Source: Pseudomonas fluvialis (lineage in GTDB: Bacteria; Pseudomonadota; Gammaproteobacteria; Pseudomonadales; Pseudomonadaceae). Taken from it: 64,000 bases of DNA. Position 1 is the stretch's first letter, and every line of letters starts with the position of its first letter. The stretch spans positions 682,001-746,000 of the forward strand of contig NZ_JACHLL010000001.1 in NCBI RefSeq assembly GCF_014207935.1, in the 5' to 3' direction. Below, piece by piece: positions 1 to 9,272 of the stretch. The notes beneath the pieces were generated by a model. The model had not been told where the DNA came from. It ran no database searches and saw only the letters and a list, made by a program, of their open reading frames with translations. Position numbers and translations under genes: made by a program.

Positions 1-213
1 GCCGCCGCCTTGCCTCGATGCCATATTGGAATGCCATACCCACTCAAGGGCTTCCTGTTCATCCTAGTCGCCCGGCCACAAGGTGCAGGCAGCGGCGGAT
101 GACAGGTAGAGCGGCATTTGGCGACAAACTCAGGCTCGACGCCTGCCCCCGCCAGCGAGTAAAACTGACGCCATAAGCCATGGCCTGCGGGCCGCTGAAT
201 TCAGGAGCTAGCA

Positions 214-879
214 ATGAAGCAGAAAGTCGCGGTGATCCTCTCCGGTTGCGGTGTGTACGACGGCGCCGAAATCCACGAAAGCGTGCTCACCCTGCTGCGC
301 CTCGACCAGCGTGGCGCGCAGGTGCAGTGCTTTGCCCCGAACATCCCCCAGATGCATGTGATCGACCACTACCGCGGCGACGAGATGGACCAGCAGCGCA
401 ACGTGCTGGAAGAGTCGGCGCGCATCGCCCGCGGCAACATCAAGGACCTGCACGAGCTGCATGTGGCCGACTTCGACGCGGTGATCCTGCCGGGCGGTTT
501 CGGCGTGGCCAAGAACCTTTCCGACTTCGCCCTGCTCGGCGCACGCTGCACGGTACAGCCCGATGTGCTGGCCGCCACCCAGGCCTTCGTCAAGGCCGGC
601 AAGCCGGTCGGCCTGATCTGCATCGCCCCGGCTCTGGCAGCCAAGATCTTCGGCGCCGGCGTCACCTGCACCATCGGCACCGACCATGAAACCGCCCAGG
701 CCATGACAGCCATGGGCGCCGTGCATGCCGAGTGCGCCGTGGATGACATCGTCATCGACACCCAGCACAAGCTGGTCACCACCCCGGCCTACATGCTGGC
801 CCAATCGATCAGCCAGGCGGCGGCCGGCATCAACAAGCTGGTCGATGCCGTGCTGGAACTCAGCCACACCCCGGGCTGA
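214..879 (+). CDS. elbB: Isoprenoid biosynthesis glyoxalase ElbB
   Basis: A 221-residue DJ-1/PfpI superfamily protein. The start is set by AGGAG just upstream of the ATG. The N-terminal strand has the ElbB signature VILSGCGVYDGAEIHE, and the nucleophile elbow region reads GKPVGLICIAPAL around residues 129-141, with the cysteine of the DJ-1 fold. ElbB proteins are cytosolic, show glyoxalase-type activity in vitro and have been linked to isoprenoid production in Escherichia coli; the physiological substrate is unsettled. The gene stands alone, followed by a thioesterase gene on the same strand 122 bp later. Length and sequence are typical of the family. Confidence 0.9.
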   Translation: MKQKVAVILSGCGVYDGAEIHESVLTLLRLDQRGAQVQCFAPNIPQMHVIDHYRGDEMDQQRNVLEESARIARGNIKDLHELHVADFDAVILPGGFGVAKNLSDFALLGARCTVQPDVLAATQAFVKAGKPVGLICIAPALAAKIFGAGVTCTIGTDHETAQAMTAMGAVHAECAVDDIVIDTQHKLVTTPAYMLAQSISQAAAGINKLVDAVLELSHTPG

Positions 880-1001
880 GCCCATAGCGGGAAAACCCTG
901 CCGCCATCCGGCCAGAGTCGCGGGCACAAACGCCGCGCCTCTGGCCGCCAGACTGCATTTGCGGCAGCGTGCAGAACCGTCCACGGACCCGGAGCCGCGT
1001 C

Positions 1002-1472
1002 ATGAGCCACACCCCCTTCGTTCTCACCGACGAGCTGCGCGCGGCTGTCGCCAGCTTCTTCGAGCGCATTCCGTTCAACCGGCTGCTGGGCATCGAGCTG
1101 GATGAGCTGAGTGCCGAACGGGTCACCATGCACCTGCCGATGAAGCCCGAGCTGATCGGCAACTTCGTCCAGGGCATTCTCCACGGCGGGGTGATCTCGA
1201 CCCTGCTGGATGTCTGCGGCGGCGCCATGGCGCTGATCGGTGCCTTCGACAAGCACCAGCACCTGTCCAGCCAGGAACGCATGACGCGCTTGTCCAAGCT
1301 TGGCACCATCGACCTGCGCGTCGACTATCTTCGCCCTGGCCGCGGTCAGCGCTTTACCGCCACGGCCGTATTGTTGCGTTCCGGCAACAAGGTGGCGGTG
1401 GTGCGTAGCGAGCTGCACAGCGAAGACGGCACTCTGGTCGCCGTCGGCACCGGCACCTATCTGACGGGTTAG
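1002..1472 (+). CDS. PaaI/YigI-type hotdog thioesterase
   Basis: A 156-residue single hotdog-fold protein. The HGG motif in QGILHGGVISTLLD, preceded by the asparagine of GNFVQG, is the usual acyl-CoA thioesterase active-site loop. It probably hydrolyses an acyl-CoA thioester in the cytosol, but the substrate cannot be read from sequence. I chose the ATG at 1002 rather than a GTG 33 bases upstream because MSHTPFVLTDELR matches the normal start of the family. The stop codon overlaps by 4 bp the stop of the convergent DUF188 gene. Confidence 0.85.
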   Translation: MSHTPFVLTDELRAAVASFFERIPFNRLLGIELDELSAERVTMHLPMKPELIGNFVQGILHGGVISTLLDVCGGAMALIGAFDKHQHLSSQERMTRLSKLGTIDLRVDYLRPGRGQRFTATAVLLRSGNKVAVVRSELHSEDGTLVAVGTGTYLTG

Positions 1473-1918
1473 CGCAGCAGACGGGTCAGCAGACGGTCGA
1501 GTGAATTGGCAAAGGCCTGGCGATCCTTCTCGCCATAGGCTGCCTGACCGCCACCCACCTGCCCCTGTTCGCGCAGGTCGGTAAACAGGTTACGCACCGC
1601 CAGCCGCTCACCCATGTTGCGCTCGTCGAACTCACGGCCACGGGGATCGAGGGCGGCCACACCCTTCTTCACCAGACGGTCGGCCAGCGGCACATCGCTG
1701 CAGATCACCAGATCGCCCGGCTCGGCGTGTTCGACCAGATGATCGTCGGCCGCATCGGGGCCGCTGGGCACCACGATCAGCCGGACACAGGCGAAGTTGG
1801 GCCGCGCCACGGCCTGGCCCGCCACCAGCACCACCTCGAAGCCGCGCTTGAGGGCGAACTTGACCACCTGATCGCGAGCCAGACGCGGACAGGCATCGGC
1901 ATCGATCCACACCCGCAC
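1469..1918 (-). CDS. YaiI/YqxD family protein (DUF188)
   Basis: A 149-residue conserved protein that begins MRVWIDADACPRLARDQV; the acidic N-terminus is typical of this PIN-like family. A second conserved patch reads DLVICSDVPLADRLVKKG, followed by the LDPRGREF segment. The family is structurally nuclease-like but has no established function. The gene starts 3 bp after the stop of the iron permease gene on the same strand, so the two are probably co-transcribed. Family assignment is firm; function is not. Confidence 0.9.
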   Translation of the reverse strand: MRVWIDADACPRLARDQVVKFALKRGFEVVLVAGQAVARPNFACVRLIVVPSGPDAADDHLVEHAEPGDLVICSDVPLADRLVKKGVAALDPRGREFDERNMGERLAVRNLFTDLREQGQVGGGQAAYGEKDRQAFANSLDRLLTRLLR

Positions 1919-1921
1919 CGA

Positions 1922-3829
1922 TCAGCCCTCCACGGCCAGGCGCAGTTGGCGGCTGCGCCACCAGTCACGCCCGTAGAACAGCGCGATCAGGGCCAGCACC
2001 AGCCCCTGCGCGGCCAGCCCATAGGCATCCGGATGCACGCCCAGCCAGTCCAGCTCGAAGAACGGCACCGGCGCCAGTGGCAGGCGCCCGGCTTCCTGCA
2101 GGGCGGCTACGCCATGCCCGGCGAACACCACGGCCAGCGCGCACATCAGCAGCGCATTGGCGCTGAAGAAGGCGCCCAGCGGCAACCGCGCGGCGCCGCG
2201 CAGAATGACCCAGGCCAGACCGAGCAGCAGCACCAGCGCAGCCAGCGCACCGGCGATCACCCAGGGCTGACCCGCAGCGCCGGCCTGCAGCCAGAGGGTT
2301 TCATAGAACAGGATGACCTCGAACAGCTCGCGGTACACCGCGATGAAGGCCAGCAGGGCGAAGCCGAAACGACCGCCACTGCCCAGCATCGACTGGCGCA
2401 GGTAGGCCTGCCAGGCATCGGCCTGACGCCGGCCATGCATCCACACCCCAAGCCACAGCAGCATCACGCTGGCGAACAGCGCCGTGCCGCCTTCGAGCAG
2501 CTCGCGCTGGGCGCCGCTGATATCCAGCAACAGGGCCGCCACGGCCCAGGTGGCGAAGCCGGCAACCAGTGCCAGGCCCCAGCCGACATGCACACTGCGG
2601 GTCGCATGCTGCTGACCGGTCTTGTTGAGGAAGGCGAGGATGGCCGCCAGCACCAGAATCGCTTCCAGGCCCTCGCGCAGCAGGATCAGCAGGCTGGAGA
2701 AGAAGCTCAGCGACTGACTCAGACCGTCACTGCCCAGCACTTCGACACAGCGCTGCAGCTGCTCGCCCGCCGCCTGCAGCCGAGACTCGGCCTCGCTGGC
2801 CGGCAGTTGCTCCTGCAGGGCCTGACGGTAGGCCATCAGAGCCTGTTCGGTGCGTTTGCGCTGGGCCGGATCGACGTTGTTCAGCGCCCCTTCGACCAGC
2901 TCGAAGCCTTCCAGATAGGCCGCCACGGACAGGTCGTAGGCCTGCTCGCTGGCACCCTCGCGATAGGCCTTCAGGCTGGCCTGCAGGGTCTCACGGGTGA
3001 ACTCGATCAGTTGCGTCGAAGAGCGCTGCGGCAACTGCGGTTGCGCCCTCGCCGCACGGAACGCGGCGGCCTGTTCGCTGCCCTCGCTAGCCGCAATCGC
3101 CGCCGGTGTCAGGCCGCTGAGCTGCTGCAAGCTGAATGTCGAGGCCGGCGCCGGGCTACCCGCCGGCACGCTGAGGCTGGCGACATAGACGGCCAGATCC
3201 CAGCGCTGACGCTCATCCAGCTGATCGGCGAAGGCGGCCATATCGGTGCCGTCCACGCCCAGTGTCAAGGTGTTGAACAGGTCATACAGACTCAGCTGAT
3301 CCAACCGCGCGGTATTGGTCAGGTTGGTCGGCGCCGGTTGCATGCCGATGCTGGCCGGACCATCGCCCTGACCGCCGACGCCGTGACACACGCTGCACTG
3401 CTGGGCGAACAGCTGGGCGCCGCGCTTGGCATCCGGGGTGATGGCCGGGCTCTGGCTGACCGCGTAGGCCTTGGCCAGTTGCTGAGCCAGGCTGCGCGCC
3501 TGCAGGCTGACCGCGGCGCCATCCTGACGCTGCTCGATGGCCTGCCCCAGTTGCGCCAGACCGGCGAGCAGAGAGGCCTGAGCCGCGCTGGCCGGCAGGC
3601 TCTGCACCAGAGTCGGCAGGAGCTTGGCGAACTCCTGCTGCTCGCGGTACTCGCTGGCATCGCGAATTTCACCCGCAGACACGGTGGCCGGGTAATCCGC
3701 CGCCAAGTAGCTCAGCAGATGCAGGGCCTTGGCGGCCGCGGCAGAGGACTCCTCCTGGGCCATGACGGGAGCCGTGCAGGCGAGCAGCAGCGGCAACAGG
3801 AAAACAGCGAAACGACACAGAGGATTCAT
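1922..3829 (-). CDS. FTR1-family iron permease fused to an N-terminal cytochrome c domain
   Basis: A protein of about 635 residues. A signal peptide (MNPLCRFAVFLLPLLLACTA) is followed by a periplasmic region with a haem-binding CSVCH motif near residue 145, then an alpha-helical linker, then a multi-helix FTR1 permease. The two FTR1 iron-binding motifs are visible as REGLEA and RELFE in separate membrane segments. Fungal Ftr1 and bacterial EfeU import iron in partnership with an oxidase; a fused cytochrome c may handle the electron step, which is inference. An ATG 63 bases upstream is in frame, but the chosen start gives a clean signal peptide. AT-rich sequence upstream (3840-3855) contains ATGAGAAT, which could be part of a Fur site but is too degenerate to call. 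Confidence 0.88.
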   Translation of the reverse strand: MNPLCRFAVFLLPLLLACTAPVMAQEESSAAAAKALHLLSYLAADYPATVSAGEIRDASEYREQQEFAKLLPTLVQSLPASAAQASLLAGLAQLGQAIEQRQDGAAVSLQARSLAQQLAKAYAVSQSPAITPDAKRGAQLFAQQCSVCHGVGGQGDGPASIGMQPAPTNLTNTARLDQLSLYDLFNTLTLGVDGTDMAAFADQLDERQRWDLAVYVASLSVPAGSPAPASTFSLQQLSGLTPAAIAASEGSEQAAAFRAARAQPQLPQRSSTQLIEFTRETLQASLKAYREGASEQAYDLSVAAYLEGFELVEGALNNVDPAQRKRTEQALMAYRQALQEQLPASEAESRLQAAGEQLQRCVEVLGSDGLSQSLSFFSSLLILLREGLEAILVLAAILAFLNKTGQQHATRSVHVGWGLALVAGFATWAVAALLLDISGAQRELLEGGTALFASVMLLWLGVWMHGRRQADAWQAYLRQSMLGSGGRFGFALLAFIAVYRELFEVILFYETLWLQAGAAGQPWVIAGALAALVLLLGLAWVILRGAARLPLGAFFSANALLMCALAVVFAGHGVAALQEAGRLPLAPVPFFELDWLGVHPDAYGLAAQGLVLALIALFYGRDWWRSRQLRLAVEG

Positions 3830-3938
3830 TCGCAACAGCCAAATGAGAATGGGAACAGGTTGGATTGTCCTCTTCCTGCAGAGTTCCAACAATCCACCTG
3901 CGCCGGCTGACCTGCGGCGAAATGCCGCTTAGCCCGCC

Positions 3939-4568
3939 TCAGGCGGTGCGGCGAACGGTGGCCAACAGACCGGCCGCAGCGATAAAAAGGCCGCCGAAGG
4001 TGCGGTTGAGCAGACGCTGCTGGTGCGGCTCGCGCAAGGTCCGCAGCACCCGAGCCGCCAGTCCGGTGTAGCCGGCCATCACCACCAGATCGACGGCCAC
4101 CATGGTCAGGGCCATCAGCAGGTACTGACCGAGCAGCGGCTGCCGGGTGTCGAGAAACTGCGGCAGCACCGCGAGGATGAAGACGATGGCCTTGGGGTTG
4201 CTGGCGTTGACCAGAAAACCGCGCAGCACCAGCGTCAGCGGGCGGCCAAGCGGGCGCTCGCCGGTGGCGGCAACTATCTCGCTGGGCGGCGCCACCCACT
4301 GTTTCCAGCCGAGGTAGACGAGGTAGGCGACGCCGAACCACTTGATCAGCCCGAACGCCAGCTCGGAGGTGGCCAGCACCGCACCAAGGCCAGCGGCGAC
4401 GATGGCGATCTGCAGCAGCAAGGCCAGCTGCAAGCCTATGGCGTTCCAGTAGCCGCGCCAGAAGCCGTAGTGCAGGCCGGCGCTCATCGAGGCAATGGCA
4501 CCGGCACCCGGCGACAGGCTGATCACCCAGCAGGCGATGAACAGGGCAATCCAGGTATCCAGGCTCAT
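3939..4568 (-). CDS. LysE/RhtB family amino-acid exporter
   Basis: A 209-residue inner-membrane protein with six hydrophobic segments. The N-terminal SLSPGAGAIASMSAG motif is the LysE/RhtB signature (usually PGP or PGA in the first helix), and NASNPKAIVFILAVLPQF in the middle is the second conserved block. Such carriers export amino acids or homoserine-lactone-like compounds by proton antiport; the substrate cannot be predicted. It lies 110 bp upstream of the permease gene on the same strand and may have its own promoter. Confidence 0.9.
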   Translation of the reverse strand: MSLDTWIALFIACWVISLSPGAGAIASMSAGLHYGFWRGYWNAIGLQLALLLQIAIVAAGLGAVLATSELAFGLIKWFGVAYLVYLGWKQWVAPPSEIVAATGERPLGRPLTLVLRGFLVNASNPKAIVFILAVLPQFLDTRQPLLGQYLLMALTMVAVDLVVMAGYTGLAARVLRTLREPHQQRLLNRTFGGLFIAAAGLLATVRRTA

Positions 4569-4648
4569 GGCATCCTCACTTCAATCAACGACGGTTCAGC
4601 GTAATGCTGCCGCCGGCGCCGGGAAAGCCCGGGGCTCGCGGCACAGAG

Positions 4649-6568
4649 TCACTCGGCCTGGGCCAGTTGCTGTTCCAGGCTTTCCAGCTCCTCCAGCGCC
4701 GCCATCCAGGCCTCCTCCAGCTCGGCCTCGCGGCTCTTGAGCTGGGTCTGGCGGGCCAGCAGGTCGCGCAGCTCATCCTTGCGCGCCGCCTCGTACAGCG
4801 CACTGTCACCGAGACTGGCTTCAACTTGGGCCAGCTGCTCATGCAGGGTAGACAACTCCTTCTCCAGCTTGTCGGCGGCCTTCTTGTGCGGTGCCAGTTG
4901 CTGGCGCAACGCGGCGGCGGCCTGGCGCTGGGCGCGCTTGTCGGTCTTGTCGGGTGTACCGGCTGCCGATGCCGGCGCATTAGTGGCCGCCTGCCGCGCG
5001 CGGTAGTCCACCAGCCAGCGGCTGTAATCGTCCAGGTCGCCATCGAAGGGCTGCACGCGGCCATCGGCGACCAGCAGAAACTCGTCGGTGGTGCTTTTCA
5101 GTAGATGACGATCGTGGGAGACCACCAGCACCGCACCGGCAAATTCCTGCAGAGCCAGGGTCAGGGCCAGGCGCATTTCCAGGTCGAGGTGGTTGGTCGG
5201 TTCGTCGAGCAGCAGCAGGTTGGGCTTCTGCCAGGCGATCAGGGCCAGGGCCAGGCGCGCCTTCTCGCCGCCGGAGAAGTTCACCACCACCTCGTCACAG
5301 CGCGGACCGCGGAAGTCGAAGCCGCCGAGAAAATCGCGCAGGGTCTGCTCGCGCTCACCCGGGGCAATGCGCTGCAGGTGCAGCAGCGGGCTGGCCTTGG
5401 CGTCCAGGCCGTCCAACTGATGCTGGGCGAAATAGCCGATGGCCAGGTTTTCGCCGCGCGCCAGTCGCCCGCCCAGCGGCTGCAGCTCGCCGGCCAGGGT
5501 CTTGATCAGGGTCGACTTGCCCGCACCATTGGGGCCCAGCAGACCGATGCGCGCACCCGGCACCAGCTGCAGTTTGACCTGCTGCAGCACCGCCTTGTCG
5601 CCATAGCCCAACTGCCCTTCGCTGAGGTCTAGCAGCGGGCTGGAAATCTTGTCCGCCTCGCGGAAGCTGAACTCGAACGGCGAATCGACATGGGCCGGCG
5701 CCAGCTCTTCCAGGCGCTCCAGCGCCTTGATCCGGCTCTGCGCCTGGCGCGCCTTGGTCGCCTGCGCCTTGAAGCGGGCGATGTACTTTTCCATGTGCGC
5801 GCGCTGCGCCTGCTGCTTGTCGAACGCCTGCTGCTGCTGCGCCAGGCGCTCGGCGCGGGTGCGCTCGAAGGCCGAGTAGCCGCCGCGGTACAGCGTCAGC
5901 TTCTGCTGTTCGAGGTGCGCGATATGGTCGACCACCGCGTCGAGAAAATCGCGATCGTGGGAGATCAGCAGCAGGGTGCCGGGGTAGCTCTTGAGCCAGT
6001 CTTCCAGCCAGAGGATGGCATCAAGATCGAGGTGGTTGGTCGGTTCGTCGAGCAGCAACAGGTCGGACGGACACATCAGCGCCTGCGCCAGGTTCAGGCG
6101 CATGCGCCAGCCACCGGAGAAGTCGCCGACCCGGCGCTCCATCTGCTCACTGGAGAAGCCCAGGCCGGCCAGCAACTTGCGCGCGCGGGCATCGGCGGTA
6201 TAGCCCTGGGCGTTATCCAGCTCGATGTGCAGACGGGCAATGGCGGTGCCGTCGTGCGTCTCCTCGGCCTGACTGAGCTGCTGCTGAATGCGCCGCAGCG
6301 GCTCATCGCCGTCCAGCACATAGTCCACCGCCAGGCGCTCGAGGTTATCGACTTCCTGACGCATGTGGGCAATGCGCCAGTCCGGCGGCAACTGGCAGTC
6401 GCCGGCATCCGGGCCCAGTTCGCCACGCAGCAGGGCGAACAGGCTGGACTTGCCCGCACCGTTGGCGCCAATCAGACCGGCTTTCTGGCCGGGATGCAGG
6501 GTCAGCTCGGCGCCTTCGAGGAGACGTTGCGGGCCGCGTTGCAGGGTAAGATTCTGTATCTTGATCAT
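4649..6568 (-). CDS. yheS: ABC-F ATPase (YheS/Uup-like)
   Basis: A soluble tandem ATPase of 639 residues with no membrane segments. ABC1 has Walker A GLIGANGAGKSS and signature FSGGWRMRL; ABC2 has GLLGPNGAGKST and FSGGEKARLAL; both have LLLDEPTNHLDL. The inter-domain linker is followed at the C-terminus by a charged coiled coil rich in Gln, Leu and Glu. ABC-F proteins bind the ribosomal E site and modulate translation. The start at 6568 (MIKIQNLTLQRG) aligns with family members; an upstream in-frame start would add 11 unlikely residues. In P. aeruginosa the orthologue is, from memory, PA5252, next to algP as here. Confidence 0.92.
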   Translation of the reverse strand: MIKIQNLTLQRGPQRLLEGAELTLHPGQKAGLIGANGAGKSSLFALLRGELGPDAGDCQLPPDWRIAHMRQEVDNLERLAVDYVLDGDEPLRRIQQQLSQAEETHDGTAIARLHIELDNAQGYTADARARKLLAGLGFSSEQMERRVGDFSGGWRMRLNLAQALMCPSDLLLLDEPTNHLDLDAILWLEDWLKSYPGTLLLISHDRDFLDAVVDHIAHLEQQKLTLYRGGYSAFERTRAERLAQQQQAFDKQQAQRAHMEKYIARFKAQATKARQAQSRIKALERLEELAPAHVDSPFEFSFREADKISSPLLDLSEGQLGYGDKAVLQQVKLQLVPGARIGLLGPNGAGKSTLIKTLAGELQPLGGRLARGENLAIGYFAQHQLDGLDAKASPLLHLQRIAPGEREQTLRDFLGGFDFRGPRCDEVVVNFSGGEKARLALALIAWQKPNLLLLDEPTNHLDLEMRLALTLALQEFAGAVLVVSHDRHLLKSTTDEFLLVADGRVQPFDGDLDDYSRWLVDYRARQAATNAPASAAGTPDKTDKRAQRQAAAALRQQLAPHKKAADKLEKELSTLHEQLAQVEASLGDSALYEAARKDELRDLLARQTQLKSREAELEEAWMAALEELESLEQQLAQAE

Positions 6569-6726
6569 GACAGCCTGTTCGCTCCCTCGCGCGCGCCGCA
6601 AGCAGCGCGACAGGCGAAAAAGCGCAATTTAGCGAAAATGGATAGACCCGAGCGGCCACCGCATGGCCAGCTTCCGGGTTCTCTACGAAAGCGCGCAGTC
6701 TACCACTCATCGCCACGGAGCCAGCG

Positions 6727-7191
6727 ATGCCAAGCGACCTGTGGAGTTTTGCCTGCGACCGCTACGCCCGTCCGGGTGTGGAAAGCGCCTGCCTGCAACT
6801 GCAGGCCCAGGGCGCGGATGTCTGCCTGCTGCTGACCGCCGGCTGGCTGGGCAGGCGCGGCGTAGCCTGCACGCCGGAGCGTGCCGAAGCCCTGCAGCAA
6901 CAGGCCAGGACCTGGCAGCAGGAGGTCATCGTGCCGCTGCGGGAACAGCGTCAGCGCTGGCGCCAGGCCGCGCAGCAGGATGCCCGGCTGCAAGAACTGC
7001 GCGAAACCCTCAAGCAACTGGAACTGCAGGCTGAACGCTACCTGCTGGAGCGCCTGCAGCAACTCAGCGAGCACTGGCCCACCACTCAGAGCGAAACACT
7101 GGATGACTGGCTGAATGCACTGGGCGGCCCGCAGGCCGCCCAGTTGGAGGATGCGCAGCGGCAGTTACGCCGTGCGCTGCACGAAGCTTAA
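6727..7191 (+). CDS. TIGR02444 family protein
   Basis: A 154-residue cytosolic protein beginning MPSDLWSFACDRYARPGVE, typical of the TIGR02444 family found beside algP in pseudomonads. The first half has conserved W, C and LLLTAGWLG segments; the second half is Gln/Leu/Arg-rich and probably helical. No biochemical role is established. It is divergent from the ABC-F gene and convergent with algP, overlapping the algP stop by 4 bp. Confidence 0.85.
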   Translation: MPSDLWSFACDRYARPGVESACLQLQAQGADVCLLLTAGWLGRRGVACTPERAEALQQQARTWQQEVIVPLREQRQRWRQAAQQDARLQELRETLKQLELQAERYLLERLQQLSEHWPTTQSETLDDWLNALGGPQAAQLEDAQRQLRRALHEA

Positions 7192-7979
7192 GCCTGCGGC
7201 TTGGCTTCGGCCGCTGGCGCGGCGGCAGGAGCAACAGCAGGCGCCGCAGCCGGCTTGGCCGCTACCGGTTTGGCGGCTGGCTTAGCGGTTGCCGGCTTTT
7301 TTACAGCCGGCTTGGCGGCCGGTTTTGCAGCGGGCTTGGCCGCCGGTGCTTTGGCCGCAGGTTTAGCCACCACCGGCTTGCTGGCGACCGGCTTCTTCGC
7401 CGCTACCGGTTTCGCCGCTGCTACGGGTTTCTTGGCGGCTGCCGGCTTGGCCGCAACAGGCTTGCTTGCCACCGTCTTGGCTACCGGCTTGCTGGCAGGC
7501 TTGGCAGCGGCCGGCTTGCGAGCAGCCGGTTTTGCCGCTGCTTTGGCTGGTGCCTTAGCGGCAACCGCCGGCTTGGCCTCACGCAGACCCAGCGCCTTGG
7601 CCGCAGCCTCGCGCACCTTGCCGACGCCCTGAGCCAGTTTGAGGCTGTCCTGGGCATCTTTCTTCAGTTGCTGGATGTACTGACGGGTCTCGCCCTGGCG
7701 CTTGGCCAACGTTTCCAGCAGCTCTTCGAGTTCGGTGATGGCGTTCTTGGCCTTGGCCTGCGCCTTGGCTTTGCCTTCAACGGCAGCGTGTTCCAGCTTG
7801 CTGCGCGCTTCGTGCAGTTTGGCCTGAGCCTTGCCGCGCTGCTTCTCCAGTTTGGTCAGCAGTTTCTCGGCATCCGCCAGGGCCTTGGCACAGGCATCCT
7901 CGAGGTGCTCAAGCAGGCTGTGGGAAAGTTGCTGGAGCAGATGCAGCGGAGTGGTCACTGACTTCTTCTTGGCCGGCAT
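7188..7979 (-). CDS. algP: AlgP, histone H1-like alginate regulatory protein
   Basis: A 263-residue protein. The first ~130 residues form a charged helical domain rich in Lys, Glu and Ala. The remainder is a low-complexity tail of AAKPAA/KPAAKP-type repeats (about residues 135-255), resembling eukaryotic histone H1 and recognisable as AlgP. AlgP binds DNA non-specifically and has been linked to algD transcription and mucoidy in P. aeruginosa. The repeat tract is internally repetitive at DNA level (7,200-7,560), so length variation between strains is expected. It sits between TIGR02444 and FKBP genes as in P. aeruginosa. Confidence 0.93.
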   Translation of the reverse strand: MPAKKKSVTTPLHLLQQLSHSLLEHLEDACAKALADAEKLLTKLEKQRGKAQAKLHEARSKLEHAAVEGKAKAQAKAKNAITELEELLETLAKRQGETRQYIQQLKKDAQDSLKLAQGVGKVREAAAKALGLREAKPAVAAKAPAKAAAKPAARKPAAAKPASKPVAKTVASKPVAAKPAAAKKPVAAAKPVAAKKPVASKPVVAKPAAKAPAAKPAAKPAAKPAVKKPATAKPAAKPVAAKPAAAPAVAPAAAPAAEAKPQA

Positions 7980-8095
7980 GATTGAGCCTCCTGGCGATGA
8001 TTAAGCGCCCATACTAGACGGCCCGAAGTGGAGACGCCAACACCCGTCACCAGCGCACTGGCATAATCGTTCGCCTGTCCGGCCGGAGATTCCCC

Positions 8096-8740
8096 ATGCG
8101 CTGTCTGCCCTTGCTGCTCGTCGCCCTCATCCTGCCATCGCCCGTCCTGGCCAAGCCCGACAATCCAGAGGAGCTGTCCTACAGCCTCGGCGTGCGCCTG
8201 GGTGAACGCCTGCGTGATGAAGTGCCGGAGCTGCAGCTGAAGGCGCTGCTCAAAGGTCTGCAGCAGGCTTATCGCGGAGAGAAACTGGAGCTGCCTGAAG
8301 ACAAGATCGAAGCCTTGCTCGCCGCCCATGAAGCCAGACTGGCCAGTTCAACGGATGGCAGTCCTGCGCTGCAGGCCGAACGTCGCTTTCTGGCTCGGGA
8401 AAAGGCCAAGCCCGGCACCCATGAGCTGCCAGGTGGCGTGCTCTGGCGTGAGCTGCGCGCGGGCCAGGGCGCCAAGCCCAAGGCAAACCAGCAGGTGAGC
8501 GTGCGCTACAGCGGTCGCTTGGCCGATGGCACGCTATTCGATGAAAGCCGGGAGCCGCAGTGGTTTCACCTGGACAGCCTGATCGCTGGCTGGCGCAGCG
8601 CGCTGCTGGCCATGCCGGCTGGTGCGCGCTGGCAGCTGGTGATTCCGTCGGCGCAGGCCTATGGCGCAGAAGGCGCCGGCGACCTGATTCCGCCGCACGC
8701 GCCGCTGGTTTTCGAAGTGGAGTTGCTGGAAAGCCGCTGA
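8096..8740 (+). CDS. FKBP-type peptidyl-prolyl isomerase, exported
   Basis: A 214-residue protein: a signal peptide (MRCLPLLLVALILPSPVLA), a helical FKBP N-terminal dimerisation domain (EELSYSLGVRLGERLRDE), then a C-terminal FKBP domain with VRYSGRLADGTLFDES and AYGAEGAGDLIPPHAPLVFEV. It probably acts as a periplasmic folding factor of the Mip/FkpA type. The catalytic domain is somewhat divergent, so isomerase activity is inferred. It is divergent from algP and convergent with algQ, in the same place as PA5254 (from memory). Confidence 0.88.
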   Translation: MRCLPLLLVALILPSPVLAKPDNPEELSYSLGVRLGERLRDEVPELQLKALLKGLQQAYRGEKLELPEDKIEALLAAHEARLASSTDGSPALQAERRFLAREKAKPGTHELPGGVLWRELRAGQGAKPKANQQVSVRYSGRLADGTLFDESREPQWFHLDSLIAGWRSALLAMPAGARWQLVIPSAQAYGAEGAGDLIPPHAPLVFEVELLESR

Positions 8741-8755
8741 CCAGCAGCGGCTTTC
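8729..8755. terminator. Hairpin between convergent FKBP and algQ genes
   Basis: A perfect 10-bp stem, GAAAGCCGCT / AGCGGCTTTC, spans the FKBP stop codon and lies between two convergent genes. There is no strong T run, so terminator strength is uncertain, but position and symmetry favour a bidirectional terminator. Confidence 0.55.
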
Positions 8756-8798
8756 GCGGGGTGCATCGTGAGGGCCCGGCAAACGCCGAGCAGAACCA

Positions 8799-9272
8799 TC
8801 ACACCGGCTGGGCGACCTGGCTGCTGTGCGCGGTATGCAGCACTTCAATCAGGCAGTCTTCCAGCTCAAAGCGTTCATGGAGCAGCTGGCCCAGGCGCTT
8901 CAGCTCACTGCTCAGACATTCGCCTTCACGGCTGTCGCCGTTGTCGCAACCATCGTTGAAAGCCAGCGCGGCCTCAGTGATGGCCTCGATGCGCGGGTAG
9001 ATCTGTTTGGCCAGTTCCAACCCTCGCTGATCACCAAAGGCGCGGGCCTCGGCCATCAGTTGCTCGTACACCTCGAAATGCCCGGCCGACACGTAATCGA
9101 CGAGGATCTGGCAGAAACCCAGCAACTCGGCACTGTGTGCCTTGGGGGCCGGCACCTCCGCATGCAACGCCTCGAAGGCCTTGATCAGCTCATGGCGCTC
9201 ACGCAGCCAGCGATCGATCAGCAGGTGCACACCACCCCAGCGTTCCTGGGCACTTTGACAACTCTCAAGCAT
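8799..9272 (-). CDS. algQ: Rsd/AlgQ anti-sigma-70 regulator
   Basis: A 157-residue cytosolic protein starting [20 protein letters not shown], matching Rsd/AlgQ. Conserved helices include [16 protein letters not shown]-type [15 protein letters not shown] and EDCLIEVLH. Rsd binds region 4 of the housekeeping sigma factor and frees core polymerase for alternative sigmas; AlgQ affects alginate, siderophore and virulence gene expression in P. aeruginosa. A longer in-frame reading is possible but its first 54 residues do not resemble the family, so I chose the start at 9272. Confidence 0.93.
   Translation of the reverse strand: MLESCQSAQERWGGVHLLIDRWLRERHELIKAFEALHAEVPAPKAHSAELLGFCQILVDYVSAGHFEVYEQLMAEARAFGDQRGLELAKQIYPRIEAITEAALAFNDGCDNGDSREGECLSSELKRLGQLLHERFELEDCLIEVLHTAHSSQVAQPV

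Noticed and set aside
1..102. Open frame from the left edge ending at a stop at 100-102
   Set aside because: Possible 3' end of a gene, but about 33 codons with no recognisable family cannot be distinguished from chance.
1727..3910. A very long plus-strand open frame opposite the iron permease
   Set aside because: It is the complement of a convincing gene; high GC leaves few stops, and its Gln/Arg/His-rich content is typical of antisense frames.
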